A stretch of DNA of 64,000 bases from Homalodisca vitripennis (taxonomy: Eukaryota > Arthropoda > Insecta > Hemiptera > Cicadellidae), in assembly GCF_021130785.1 (NCBI RefSeq), contig NC_060213.1:63960001-64024000 (forward strand), in the 5' to 3' direction. This document shows, in pieces, positions 35,986 to 48,034 of the stretch. The position numbers were made by a program, and so were the translations under genes. The notes under the pieces are model-generated. The model did no database searches. It worked only from the letters and a program-made list of their open reading frames with translations, and was not told the DNA's origin. Position 1 is the first letter of the stretch. The number at the start of each line of letters is the position of its first letter.

Positions 35986-37219
35986 CGTGTAAAATAAAAA
36001 AATAAAAATGTCAATAAAATGATAAAAAGTTTCATATGTGTTAATTTAAACTTCCGCCATCAAATAGAAACCCTATTTTAAATAGTTTCTTATATGTCCA
36101 GAAGAAATTTCCAGGTCTCGTGTTCTGCCTTCTTATTGTCTTGAGTTCATGCGCAACTGTAATGTGTCCTTGGTAAGTTGGCCACATTAGAGAAGTTTTT
36201 GAAAAACATATTAGGGCAATAACATGAGAAGAGACAGTTTTAATAGTACCCTAACTGCATATTTGAAGCTTCCTTAATAATACTTAAATTATTATTGTGA
36301 TATTTTTTTGCATTTGAAAAGTTTTCTGATTTGCGCTAGAGCAGATTTATTCCACAAAGAACAATGAGATATCATGTTTCTATGAGTGGCATAGAAAGGG
36401 TAAAGATCTTTAAATATTAAATGATATTTCTATTGCGATATTCATCTCATTAGGAAGAGTGATGATAATATTTTCCTACAAAACTACACATCTATTCAGT
36501 GCAGTTTAAGTTTTTGAAACTTAGCATTTATTGGGCGTATGTTTCAATTATAGTATGTCGAGGACAGTTCCCAATATGAATCCCTAAAGGATCTCTAGTG
36601 AATCGGGTCGGAATCCGAATCTCAACACCTTAATCTCGACATTCTGATTTAAACTGACTAAATTAGATTATAAATATATAAAATAGTAAATTATAAATCC
36701 GGCTAAAAATGCTCAAATTTATAGTTTATAATTTAAAATGCGTAGTAGATCCGTAGTTAGATAACTCGGTCAAAGAACTTGCATGTGTAAAAAGACCCTT
36801 TTAAGATTTTGTTACTTTCTATAATTTTATTTATTTATTTATTTTTATTAGAAACAACCCTTCTTAGACTACAGCTTCATTGTCTCGTGCCAAGACGCCG
36901 ACACCCGGGTTGTGAGTCTACACATTGCGAAGGGAAGTAAAATCTTAATGTCTTAATAAATTAAAACATCGTAGGCATAATTCCAGAGAACATTGGATAT
37001 TTTAGGTCCACGTATAAGATATACATTTTTAGTTCTTATATTCTAATTGGCAGCAACGTGGCAAGGCACATATTTAATTTACCATCTAAAAGTGGTGCTT
37101 GTAAGTTTTAGTAAATTAAATTGAACTTATGAGTAAACTTTGCAATTCGAGTATTTATTACTACGACCTCAGAAGTCACCACCCCCGTGTGTTATCGTCA
37201 TTCGGTACACGCTCTCACA
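35986..37219. other. Duplication copy A sequence, no gene seen
   Basis: Contains the shared block 36,595-36,800 (partner 51,590-51,800; shared ATAAATATATAAAATAGTAA and AAAGACCCTTTT). No coding signal. Confidence 0.5.
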
Positions 37220-37430
37220 AAGTTATTAATTAAAATATGCTTTTAATAATGAAGTGAGCTTTTAAATATGCTTTTTAAGTTTTAACCGTCAACAAAGTCC
37301 TGTGCTCTATGATTTAATGAAGTTACATCCTTCAGCTCCTTCATTTCAACCGTGAAACTCAAGATGATGATGTCTACAGCAGTAATCGGCAGAGGCAGCA
37401 CCCCGTAGTGTTCACTCTCCTACATGTTTC
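37220..37430 (+). promoter_or_regulatory. Conserved block, possible promoter/first exon, copy A
   Basis: Partner of 53,143-53,362. Shared strings are ATTAAAATATGCTTTTAATA, AATGAAGTGAG, CTTCATTTCAACCGT, AACTCAAG, CAGCACCCC.TAGTGTTC and CTCTCCTACA. Copy A lacks the TATTTAAG word present in copy B. A short ATG-initiated frame after AACTCAAG in copy A ends at a TAG shared by both copies. Conservation is clear; the function is not. Confidence 0.35.
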
Positions 37431-38170
37431 TGAAAAACGATAGTAACTTAATAATTGAATAAGTGCTTGTAAGATTATATTAAAGCGTTTTAATTCAAAC
37501 CAGCAGTTACCTGCGGGTTGTACAACACTGAAATAGTATTTCCAAAGAATTATTGGTTCAATATGTATTAAAAATTAGATAGTAACCTTGTATTAGAAAT
37601 ATTCATTAAATTAATGATCAAGCACTTTTTCTGCCTCTTTGGCGAACTCAGCTGAAAGTGCCAACAGCTGTTTGTGTTAGTTAACATTAAATTACAATTC
37701 GAAATATTATTATTATTTTCCCGGATTCTCAAAAACATCAATTTCCCCATTATGCAAACTCATCTCTACTTTCAATGATTAAACTATTGATATATCATAC
37801 CTAGGAACTTACAACAGCTCATAATGAAGCCAATGGTGAATATCATAGCAAAATCCGTTGAGTAGTTTCGAAAATATCGATGCAAAATCGACTTAATTTA
37901 TACTATGTATTAATGTTAAATCTAAACTCTCAATATTGTACTAAATTGTTAAGTTTGCTGTTAAAAGTCCCAATACTTTACGTGGGATGGAAGAGAGGAT
38001 TTATCATTACAAGCCTTGACCTCGGAAACATTTGGAAATATATTTTAATCTTGAACTATAACGATCCATGGTGAAGATCATCATTAGCAGAGCACTTAAT
38101 AAAACGAGATGAGGGGAAATTATGAGATACGTTTGGTTAATACCTATCAGAGCATTTCAGATCATTACAT

Positions 38171-39821
38171 ATTTCGCTGAGTAGGCCGGAGCTTTAAAGA
38201 GTATTAACGATTTTCTTTAAAGGCATACCCGTTATGCTTATATCATTTAAATTTCAATATCCGTAGATAAAAAGGGTGCAAGAGAATAACTATATCCAAA
38301 TTTTATCAAAAACGTCTTAAATCATGCAAGCATTGAGACTCACAAGCCAGTACTTTCTAAAGGAAAACACAATTATCAGTAAGTGTACCAACAAAAGTAG
38401 ACACTAATCATCAAAAATAATTTTTGTTACAAAACATCTAACAGAATATTAAAGCAAAACAACAAATAACACTAAACTTCATTTGTCTTGTTTTTGTAAT
38501 ACATCACTTTGGAAAGATTTGTAGTGCTCTCTTGCTAAGAATTGAAATAAACGTCAAAGAATCAGTTTCCCAGATATTCTACTTTGTACCTTGGAAATTC
38601 AAACATACTACCTATATTAATTTCAAAGAAATTCGCTATTTTTACTCTCACAATTAACATACCGTTGGCGATATTTATAAAACAATTATTACGGTTAGCT
38701 CTATTAGGCTGTTAGTTTAATAAATTATTGACCACACCACCACATATGTTTAATATCTGAATATTTTATAAAGAGTTTAAGAGGGCTACATCCCTCATAA
38801 ATGCTACTCATAGATGTGCGATTTTTTCTATACGATCTTTTAGATGAATTACTTTCAAATCATTGCTACAGAAAAAATACGATGTGTGAACACTGTAATA
38901 TGGTCTAGTAATTATTAGTTGTTATCAGTCCATCGACTAGCGTACCTATCACATGTAGCGTGTCAATGTATAGACAAACCAAATAGAGTACTGGCGCCGT
39001 GTTTCCTGCCCGGACCATATTTTTGTAAAATTGTATTATTGATCATGTAAGAACAGCTGTGGTCCACACTGACATTACCGATCACTTAAGGACCGGACTA
39101 ACTATATCTGTGTCTCTTTTCACTGACAGCCTGGTTCGTGTCGACTCGGCTTTAGTTCTGGATTGTGCTAATGTCGACTCCTGGTTCAATTAAATTTAGA
39201 GTTCGTAATGCAATGTCTGTAGTTAAACGAGAAACCTCTAGTACAACGACAAAACTTTTAAAAGTAATTAATTTTATAACATCGGCTCTAAATAAATTGT
39301 TTAGGTGTAGTAGGTAAGCAGATTGTCCATGTAGGCTTTTCAGAATTGCTACATTTAATTTTGCTACTTATTAAATTTCTCTGTGCTAATCTTGAAACAT
39401 TGTGAAAATTTAACAAAGTAAATTTTCACTATTTTTCGTTTATTAGACACATATCACTGTTGATAATAGGGCAATAAAACGAATCAATTGTTGATTTCGA
39501 CTTTTGTAAGAATATTTGTATGTACTAAATAAGAACGATATGCATTAAGTCTTAAAACTTAAAAGGAACAAATCGTTGCTTATTATTTATACCCAACAAG
39601 CTTCACTGTATTTCAATTCACAACACGTTTTTGCCATTGGTATTCACAGTCTCTCGCGAGCAGCTTTATATCTGATCAGCTTCTTCCAAACTTAACAGAC
39701 ATTCCTCTTGTGAGAAAACTCAAAGACTAAATAACCCTCTATACTGCATTATTATTCAAGCGGAAACTTTTGATTATCCTGTAGTTTTTACAGTAAATAT
39801 TTCAATACGAAGGGTGATAAA
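38171..39821. other. Sequence between the duplication copies, no gene seen
   Basis: 38,930-39,190 is GC-richer. It has a CTGACAG acceptor-like site at ~39,130 followed by a 20-codon open stretch containing two GTCGACTC words. That is too short to call. The rest is AT-rich. Confidence 0.4.
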
Positions 39822-40743
39822 TCTATATATATATAAATGAATGTTTGTATGTTTGTCCTTTATGGAATCGTGAACTATTGGACCGATCATGATGAAAATT
39901 TGTACGTATATGTATTTTTCCACGGAGAAGGTTTATAAGCTATGCCCATCCCTTTCCCGATTCAGGATTCCGCCCCACTGGTTACAGAAATACCCATAAG
40001 AAATGCATTGCAGCAAACATATGTTAACGTCTTTTCAAATTTTTAATCAGCTGTTCTTTGTAAACATATATTACACTTATAGTTTTAAAGCATAGAGTAA
40101 GCTTAAGAGAAACGACAAATTTTGTTTAAACTGTTTCTGCAATCACTGTTAAACATAGACTTTACTATCCAGATAATACAATTCAAATTTGACGTAAAAA
40201 TTCACCTTTAACTGCAATATTTATTTAATATAAACCATGCTCATGCTTGATCAGAAGAGCAATGCAGATATCATAATTACTATCTTACGTTGGCTACAAA
40301 TATAAAGAATGTTATAAAATCAACCTTAGTTGTTTTTTTTTGACAGAAGTATGGTTCTCAAAACTCCGTGTGTACATATTCTCTCGATCGAGACAACAAA
40401 GCAAGCTCAATCGTGGCATCGGAGATATAACTAATTAATCTAAAATTTATTATAGTAAAAAAAAAATTTACTAAGTAATATAAGGACTTCGGTTCTTAAG
40501 ATTTGCGTGCGAAGCCGTGGGTAACAGCTAGATAGAGGCAGGAATATGGTACATACCTTCATAATACGCCCAAGAGGCTCACGATGGAACGACTATCAAT
40601 TATCTCAGCAATGTTTAGAATGTGATAGAAAAAGAATAAGTGAATATAGTGTACTGTTTTCAACGGGAAATTGCGTGCGAAGCCGCGGGCAACTTTTGCA
40701 AAAAATTATTGAAATGCGCAGCAAAGCACGCCGGGCCCGCTAG
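39822..40743 (+). mobile_element. Non-autonomous Helitron, 922 bp
   Basis: It begins TCTATATATATAAATG after an A and ends GGGCCCGCTAG followed by T, the A|T insertion, 5' TC and 3' CTAG hallmarks of Helitrons. Just before the end is a GC-rich palindrome (CGGGCCCG), the usual 3' hairpin. It encodes no Rep/helicase, so it depends on another element. A second CTAG end with the same preamble (GCGTGCGAAGCCGTGGGTAA then CAGCTAG) lies inside at 40,504-40,532, so the element carries two terminators. An interior fragment of a relative is at 27,940-28,330. Confidence 0.85.
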
Positions 40744-41029
40744 TATGTAATAAATTTAATTTTATTAGTTTACATTGATGTTATTAGACAAAAGGGTACT
40801 ATTATTAAATAATTCCATAAATAAGCCATGACACCCTATCGTGTAGGTTACAAATTTAAATCTATATATAAATTTGTGAATTGTTTGTATGTCTATCTAA
40901 ACAATTTTCATAAACTTTATATCATATATTATAAATTTTTTGTATGTGACCTTGAGTCGCTGTCGAAAACATTGCTCTGTAAGTATGAAAAATCTAACCA
41001 TATTTATACAAAATTCCAAGAAACACGCT
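40744..41029. other. No gene seen
   Basis: Short spacer between the Helitron and copy B. An 85-codon AT-rich frame (40,828-41,085) has no recognised similarity. Confidence 0.5.
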
Positions 41030-42474
41030 TGAAATTAATGCTGCAGACCCAAATACTACGATATTTAATTAATGTTTGGTATTAGCAAACACTGTTCATT
41101 GTGGACATTCTGTGTTGTCTGATTGTCTAAATCTAGTGCGGTTAGTACCGACAGTCTTAATCCCCATACATTCACCTATACATGAGCTTTGCAGAGGTTA
41201 CGAGTTTTTTCTTTAGATCTGTACCCCATCCTGTTACTTGGCTTCTCTTACTTTTGCTTTTTTTATAATAATCTGAAGAATTCCAGTTTTTATTCTAAAA
41301 CAAGCACAATCTGGTGTTTCATCTCCTGGATAGAGCTGTTTCCTCTAAGGTCAGGACTGGTAGTATAGCACTTCAGTTTTGGTTTTAAACTAAAATAGAC
41401 AGGTTTCATTCTCTTAGGACAATAAGCTGAGAAACCTCTGATTACACTTAGTCCTATAAGGACCTTTATATTTCCGCCGAGTATTCAGGATGGTTTTATA
41501 TTAGGGTACGGGCCACATCCATTCCGGATCCAAGAGGAGGGTTAGCGGACACTATACCTCGGTCGTGGGACATTGGAGGCCAGTTTTGTACTAGTCTCTG
41601 CGGTCACAATGGGTAGGGATGACATGCCCATGTGCTATGGTTCGTAGCTACCGGTAATTAACATCCATAGGGGTTCCCAGAATTAATTTACCCTTTGGGT
41701 TTTTGGTGCCAATAGGTTCAATTATATGGTATAAACCAGCAAGATGTAAACCTACCAAGGAAATTTAATTTGACAAGCTGAAAACTATTATCTTGATAAA
41801 TTTGTATCGTTTGATAGTTATTATCTATTTTAACGCTTACCAAAATTACTCAATTCTATCTTTAGAGAAAGTATTTCTAAAGTATTTCACGAACATTAGG
41901 TAACGTTCTTATAAGGGGCAAATTAATAATTTCCCTCCAGGCTTTTGTATATTGTTAATTGTATCAATAAACAACACAGTTCATTTTGGTATTGTTAATT
42001 TTTAATACGTTGCCAGATTACTGTAATTTAGTTTTATTATAGTATCATTTAAATTGTTCTACAGATTAGCTTTGCACTAAGGAAGCCTTTTGAGGAATAA
42101 AGCCTTTTTTGTATTTCGATTTATTTATTCAATGCATGCCAAACCATGTATCGTGGCTTCGCTGATGTCACATGCAAAATTATAATGCTAATTGTATTAT
42201 GCTACGTTGAAAAACTGTTTACATCCTTAGTAGGCAAAGGAGCAATTTTCCAGACCACTGAGTTGACATGTATTTCCCATTAAATGACACGTACTTTTAA
42301 CGAACTCGATATAGACTGCATAGAAATGAAGCTTTATCCAAATAACAAAGATTATATATCAGTTGGTTCTCCAGTTATCGTGTGAGCAGATATACAGATT
42401 GTAAAAAAAAACGCTTTCCTTCAACACAAAACAGTCACCGTTCAGCCAATTATCGATAAGAAGTGTTAAGGATA

Positions 42475-42840
42475 ATGATTACTCTGTTATGATGCAAGGT
42501 GCAGTGCAGTGACCTAGCCACTCGGAAAATTCTATGGCAAACAGTAATGGTTATAAGTTATCAATTAAGGAAATTCCAATTAGGCTAAACGAAGTAAGGG
42601 AACAGAATAAAAAGTGTAAGGTGTGTGTTACTGACAAGTATTATATGATCTTGTATTGTTGACTTATCACGCCGCGCTTATCTGAAATGTTGTGACAGCT
42701 TGTTATCTACGGCACTTTGTGTTCACGTCTGAAAAGTGGTTGTGGAATTGGCAGAAACATAACAAAGTTATTTTACGGTTACGATAAAAATTTGATGTCA
42801 ATTACATCTTAACAAATAACATTTTGATATCCCACAAACA
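42475..42840 (+). repeat. Dispersed repeat and adjoining duplicated block
   Basis: 42,605-42,740 matches the reverse complement of 17,330-17,465. The later part (GACAGCTTGTTATC, GGCACTTTGTGTTCACG, AATTGGCAGAAAC, GATGTCAATTACATC) matches copy A at 28,820-28,950. Relative to copy A, about 200 bp (42,475-42,690) is extra. Confidence 0.7.
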
Positions 42841-43244
42841 TATTAGAATAAACTTTCTTTAGATAGTTACAAAATATATTGTTACCTACCATATTAGCAA
42901 TTTCATTTTTGAATGTAATATAATTATATAACATTCCTAACGTTCCTAATTGATGGTTAACTCACAAATTAATGAATATTATTAGTTAAAATTCAAATTA
43001 GTTAGCTTATCACGAACTATTAAATTATTATTAAATCTACAACAAAATTACGAGAAACGTTCATGCAATGTAATCTTTTCGTTTTAGTATAAAAACAAGA
43101 AAACTATAACCCTATTTAAAATTTGTATTTTCACATACATGTGTTTCGGAGCTAAGCCATAGTCATATTTTTAGATTTACGTAAACAAATCTGAGTGATT
43201 AATCACAAACTTTTGTGTGATTATTTTCATACTCCGAATAAATA

Positions 43245-43710
43245 CAGGGTGGCTGGTCATCAGTGTTACAAAAGTTTTTGGGTAAAATTACAAACTAAAT
43301 TAAGTGTAATGATGCGTGTAAAAGGTTCCAAGTCAAAACATTGGCTTCAAAAAGAATTATTTTAATTTTTTCTAAAAAAAACCATGTTTTTAAACATATT
43401 ACAGCGATTTCTCAACTACCTGTAAACGGATTTGAGTAAATGACGTAATTTTCGTATTCTAAATTACATTTTGAATAGTGGCAATTTTAAAAGATCAATA
43501 ATAAAAACTCCATTGCTAATAGTTCCCAAATATAACATTTAAGTATCTGTTAAAAATAAAAAAACATTGGTCTATTGTATTTTTCTACACCATGTATACA
43601 AGAAGGTAGCTAAATATTTAAAAAACTGCGCCATTTTATAAGCTTTCCAACCATACACTACACTATTGAAGTTTGAATCTGAATATGTTTGTTTCAGTGG
43701 TTTGAATACA
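43245..43710 (+). repeat. Left long terminal inverted repeat
   Basis: Matches 45,553-46,021 in reverse complement up to TTTGTTTCAGTGGTTTGAA. Includes a shared TCTATTGTATTTTTCTACAC string and CATTTTATAAGCTTTCCAAC. Confidence 0.85.
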
Positions 43711-44155
43711 AGAAAACACAGGGAACTTAAAAACTGTTCAAACTATAACTAAAACAAAAGTTTCGCTGAATACATGCTTACTATTTGTTTAACATATTAA
43801 CAAAATGTTTTTTTGAAATTCTTTAACATGTTAAGACAAAGAAGAAGAAAAACAAGAACTTTTTTTAAAAACATTAATTATTTTGTATTTATTATTATTG
43901 TATTATTATTATGTACAATTGTTATTATAATTGCACATGATTCAAAACAATCTAATAGTTTTTATTTGGATTGGGCCAAATGTTTTTCAAAAAATACTTG
44001 ATTATGCATAAACATTTACCAAATGGGCTTATATTTAAAAACATTTAATAACGGGTTAAGAAACTAAGTATACACATTGTATTTATTCATTATAAAAGAC
44101 AAACAAGCAGTGAAAATACAGTATGATTTCAATCATATCGATTTGAGAACACTCT

Positions 44156-45213
44156 CTACTTTATTTTATGTTCAAATTGCCCTCCATTTTCCCGAACACA
44201 GGCTCTTGCTCTTTTTTGAATGGCATGCACAGTAACCTTGTGAGACAACTCATCCCTCACTTTGTTTGCAGCGTCAAATATACAGTCGTGCAGATCCATT
44301 TCGTTGGGAACGACTGTCTTGTACACCAGGCTCTTCATGTACCCCCAAACATAAAAGTCCATGGGGATGAGATCCGGAGATCTGGGTGGCTAGGCAACAG
44401 TCCCTCCTCGCCCAATCCAAGTTGGATAGTTTTCATTCAACCACTCCCTTACATTGTTGAAAAAGTGAGGAGGTGCGCCGTCGTGTTGAAAAATTAACTC
44501 TTCTCTTTGTTGTCGAGTGAGTTGATCTAGAAGTTGAGGCAAGTTATGTTGTAAAAAGTCAAGATACTTTTCTCCTATTAAACTTCCATCAATGACATAG
44601 GATCCCAAGAAAATATCACCAACTACTCCCGCCCACACGTTTATTGTGAACCGATGCTGAAAAGATGATTCTCTCATAGCTCTAAGATTTTCTGTAGCCC
44701 AAACATGCATGTTATGGGAATTGAAAACACCCTCTCTTGTAAAACTGGCTTCACCTGTCCACAATATTTTTTTGAAAAAGTGATACTCTTCAATGTCTTT
44801 GTTTAGGAGCCATCGACAGAACGTTCTTCTCGATTCATAGTCATTTGGTTCATCTGATTTAACCAGGGTGAAATGGTACGGGTGAAACGTATTAGACTTC
44901 AAAACATTAGAAACTTTCCAACGAGAAAGACCAATAGCTGTAGCTAGCTGTCTAGTACTTAGTTCGGGATCATCCTTAACCCTCGCTAAAATATCTTCAT
45001 CTGCATAAACATCAATATTAGGACCTACCTCGCTTTTCAACTTATGGAAAGATCCTGTTTCTGTTAAGCGCTGGTGAAGTCTGGAGAACACCTGTGAACT
45101 AGGAGTAACACGGTCAGGATAGCGAGCCCTGTACTCCCTCTGTGCCGCTCGCGCATTACCGTCGCACATCCCGTGAAGTGCATGTCACCGTATTCGCGAT
45201 TTGAGAAAGACAT
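44156..45213 (-). pseudogene. Mariner-family transposase pseudogene (DD~40D type)
   Basis: A start at 45,211-45,213 (MSFSNREYGDMHF) precedes a frameshift near 45,175. The main frame, 259 codons (45,169-44,390), holds an N-terminal HTH region (ELSTRQLATAIGLSRWKV, residues ~69-86) and the DDE/D catalytic core. The first catalytic Asp is Gly (WTGEASF, residue 139). The second is intact (FQHDGAPPHF, residue 230). The third follows a premature TAG that replaces a codon at 44,390, in SPDLIPMDF about 40 residues further, read from the last 68-codon frame (44,362-44,156). So there are three lesions: frameshift, Asp-to-Gly and a nonsense codon. Total length ~350 aa, normal for mariners. It may once have cut and pasted its own element; it cannot now. 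Confidence 0.9.
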
Positions 45214-45552
45214 GGTTCTAGCATCACTGACAAAGAACAACTGACTGACCACAATGTTTTATCTAAGCAGGTATTTGCTTGATCAGAAGATAAAAAATAA
45301 CATAATAAAACAGGAATAATCCATTTTATCTTATCATTATCTAATAGATAAGAATAATTCAAAATACCAGTGTTGTTTTGATAGTTAGATAACGATTTAT
45401 GGCCATGAAATGAATAGAAAATTAGTTTTTGATAATCAAAATAGATTATCATAACACTAGTAAATTAATACTACTTTGTACGTTTAGATTACCCCTTTTT
45501 TGTTATAAATTGCCTTTTAACCGTTTTTCTGCACCCCTTGTTTTGGAGATTT

Positions 45553-46021
45553 CAAAACACTAAAACGAACATATGCAGATCTAAACCTCAATAGTGTAGT
45601 GTATGGTTGGAAAGCTTATAAAATGGCGCCGTTTTTACAATATTTAGCTACCTTCTTGTATACGAGACAGGGTGTAGAAAAATACAATAGACCAATATTT
45701 TTCTATTTTTAACAAATACTCAAATTTTATATTTGGAAACTATTAACAATGGCATTTTATTATTGATCCTTTACAATTTTCACTTATTCCTATTCAAAAT
45801 TTAAGGTAGAATACGAAAATTACGCCATTTACTCAAATCCGTCTACAGGTAGTTGAGAAATTGCTGTAATATGTTTAAAAACATGGTTATTTTAGAAAAA
45901 TTAAAATAATTCTTTTTGAAGCCACTCTTTTGACTTGGAACCTCTTAAATGCATCATTACACTTCATTTACTTTATAATTTCACCCAAAACTTTTTGTAA
46001 CACTGATGACCAGCCACCCTA
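45553..46021 (-). repeat. Right long terminal inverted repeat
   Basis: Partner of 43,245-43,710. The outermost base differs (CCACCCTA here against an expected CCACCCTG). Confidence 0.85.
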
Positions 46022-46023
46022 TA

Positions 46024-47714
46024 TATTATTAGGCTCTGAAAAAGAAGACCAGAAAGAATTAATAGTACAAATATATTCTGCTAGATATTTGATTTTAATT
46101 AGAGATTTTTAAAAAGTTTGAGCATACAATAAACAAGTCAATGACATATAATTTTATAATTAATACATCACTGAAATAATTTAATACAATAATATATACT
46201 TTGACCATTTACCAGATGAGAAAATGCCCTTCGTCTTGCTTAAAAGACAAATACATTTTACATGGATGTATAGGGGTCTCAGTTTTGCTTTGTTCAAACA
46301 AATTAAATAGATCATGTAATGTATAGTACTACTTTGCAAAGTCTACACATCTATTTTGGGTTTTAGAAAAATTTGGATGTTATATCTAACTGGAAAAAAA
46401 ATACTTATTTGCCATATCGCCATCCGAATTTCTGTTATCCTTTTAAACCTGCCATCGTTAACAACAAACTTTAAACAAAGACATTGATAAAAGTAGTATA
46501 CAGTTTGGTATCTAATTAAAGGTCTTACTTAGCATGGTACAATGCCGCAAACCGAACTTCAAAAGGTGGATTCATTCAGTAGTTATAGCTATTTAAATTT
46601 TAAAACAATTGAACAATGTAAATTATTAAGTATTACAAGTAAAAACCAATTTTTAAGTACCTGTGATCAAAGTAAGAGTTTAAAATTTTCCCCTCTTGAC
46701 CTATGCTGCTATTAAGAATTTTGTCTGACTCCTTGTGGACCGTCCCCCAAAGAGATTATCTGGTCGGTAATTTGGCAGATGTGTGCGTTACTATCACCAG
46801 TAAGCACGTGTGAACTTTGGTATTTCTTTCAATTGTGGTTCAAAAATTAAAAAAGAGGTTCAAGACTTAATTGTCACCCTGTATTCAAATTTTAATATAA
46901 TTTATACCAGTTTAAAATTAGAAATAGTACCGGGCTTATAAATAGCGGCCCTTCTAAATGGTTACTCTGTAATAATTCAAGAATGGGAGAGGTTTTGAAG
47001 AGTTATAGGAATAGTAAAACTTCAGTTCATTCATATAAACAATTTTATATGATGTTTATTTGTACTCGACAAATAATAACGGAGTAGTAAATGTGTTACT
47101 GAGAGCCATCCTCACAAAACATCTACTGATTATTTATTAATGTTAGGTGAAATACAAGCTCGTTGTTGCTACTTTGAATACAGGTTATGGGATTTGCTCT
47201 CATTGTTATAAGTAGTTTCTCCCAATCCTAATTTACTCTTTGATTTATTATATTGCTTTGCAATCAAAAACGTTTTGTTAAAAAAATTGTATACCTTTAC
47301 TTTCTACAAATTAGTTAATTTACAAACCTAAATCCTCAATAAAGAGATAGGAAATTCCGTTCTTAAATTTTGTAATTGGTCTAAAATATAAATTATTTAA
47401 TAACCAAAATTTAATTTTTTTATAAAACCAAGTTTTAAGAAGGGTATGCTTGTATTGTTCAATATGTAATGCTTTTCTAAATAAACATGCAAAGATACAG
47501 AAAAACAGTAAAATAAGCTAAAAATATGTCTATAGATATGAAATATCGTCATAATTTCAACATAATTTCAACATAACAATTTATTTTGCGAAGTTCGATA
47601 CGTTTTTTGATTTTATAGACATTTTTTTGATTTTTTTGTGTTTATATTATTATTTGTGATATGTTTGTCTGAATATATGTATATACTTACACGTTAATGG
47701 AAAAATAGTTGGGT
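46024..47714. other. Duplication copy B sequence, no gene seen
   Basis: AT-rich, with only faint similarity to copy A (28.96-31.77 kb). The CpG-rich block at 31.1-31.4 kb has no visible counterpart here. Confidence 0.45.
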
Positions 47715-47819
47715 TACATATGTATGTATGTATACATACATATATTATATGTATATATATATACATATATATATAATATATATATATATAATGTATGTGT
47801 GTGTGTGTGTTTTTTTTGC
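47715..47819. repeat. Compound (TATG)n/(TA)n/(GT)n microsatellite
   Basis: TATGTATG, then TA-rich tracts, then (GT)n at ~47,793-47,810 and a T run. Frames across it are artefacts. Confidence 0.9.
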
Positions 47820-48034
47820 TTTTTTACAGTTTTTAACATAATAAATCTCATGTAATATAAGTTAGCCTCTGGAAAATCTCCGTTTGTTACAATGATCATT
47901 GGATGGAAATAATCTAGTCTCTAGAGTTTTGACAACTATAAATAAATTAACAGAGTAGCCTTTTTGAAGATTTTGCAATCGCTCGCACAGCATATTAAAA
48001 GTAATCACATAAATAACTTTGTATTTGAGAAATA

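Larger units (their letters stand above)
27150..38170 (+). repeat. Large segmental duplication, copy A
   Basis: Blocks recur in the same order and orientation in 41.03-53.70 kb (A to B): 27,165-27,195 to 41,040-41,070; 27,490-27,760 to 41,310-41,595 (shared TAGCGGACACTAT-like string); 28,780-28,960 to 42,420-42,830; 31,770-32,345 to 48,035-48,565; 34,795-34,865 to 49,085-49,150; 35,110-35,390 to 49,430-49,690; 36,595-36,800 to 51,590-51,800; 37,220-37,430 to 53,143-53,362; 37,965-38,165 to 53,470-53,660. Nine collinear blocks rule out dispersed repeats alone. Copy-specific insertions account for much of the spacing difference. No gene is visible in either copy. Confidence 0.85.
43245..46021 (-). 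mobile_element. Tc1/mariner-superfamily element with ~466-bp inverted repeats
   Basis: The 2,777-bp element is flanked by TA (43,243-43,244 and 46,022-46,023), the superfamily's target duplication. Terminal inverted repeats start CAGGGTGGCTGGTCATCAGT and run about 466 bp (43,245-43,710 and 45,553-46,021) at ~85-90% identity, far longer than the 20-40 bp usual in mariners. The single gene inside lies on the minus strand and is broken. The element is absent from copy A, so it inserted after the large duplication. Confidence 0.9.

Noticed and set aside
36300..37200. CRISPR-like or satellite array
   Set aside because: I looked for regularly spaced repeats across the window and found only microsatellites and duplicated blocks; no direct-repeat/spacer array exists.
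39130..39190. Possible short exon after CTGACAG
   Set aside because: About twenty codons with no other support.
43813..44001. 62-codon plus-strand frame inside the mariner-like element
   Set aside because: Low-complexity Ile/Val-rich translation of AT-rich DNA inside the transposon, between the left inverted repeat and the transposase pseudogene.
44168..44497. 109-codon plus-strand frame
   Set aside because: Shadow of the transposase pseudogene on the opposite strand.
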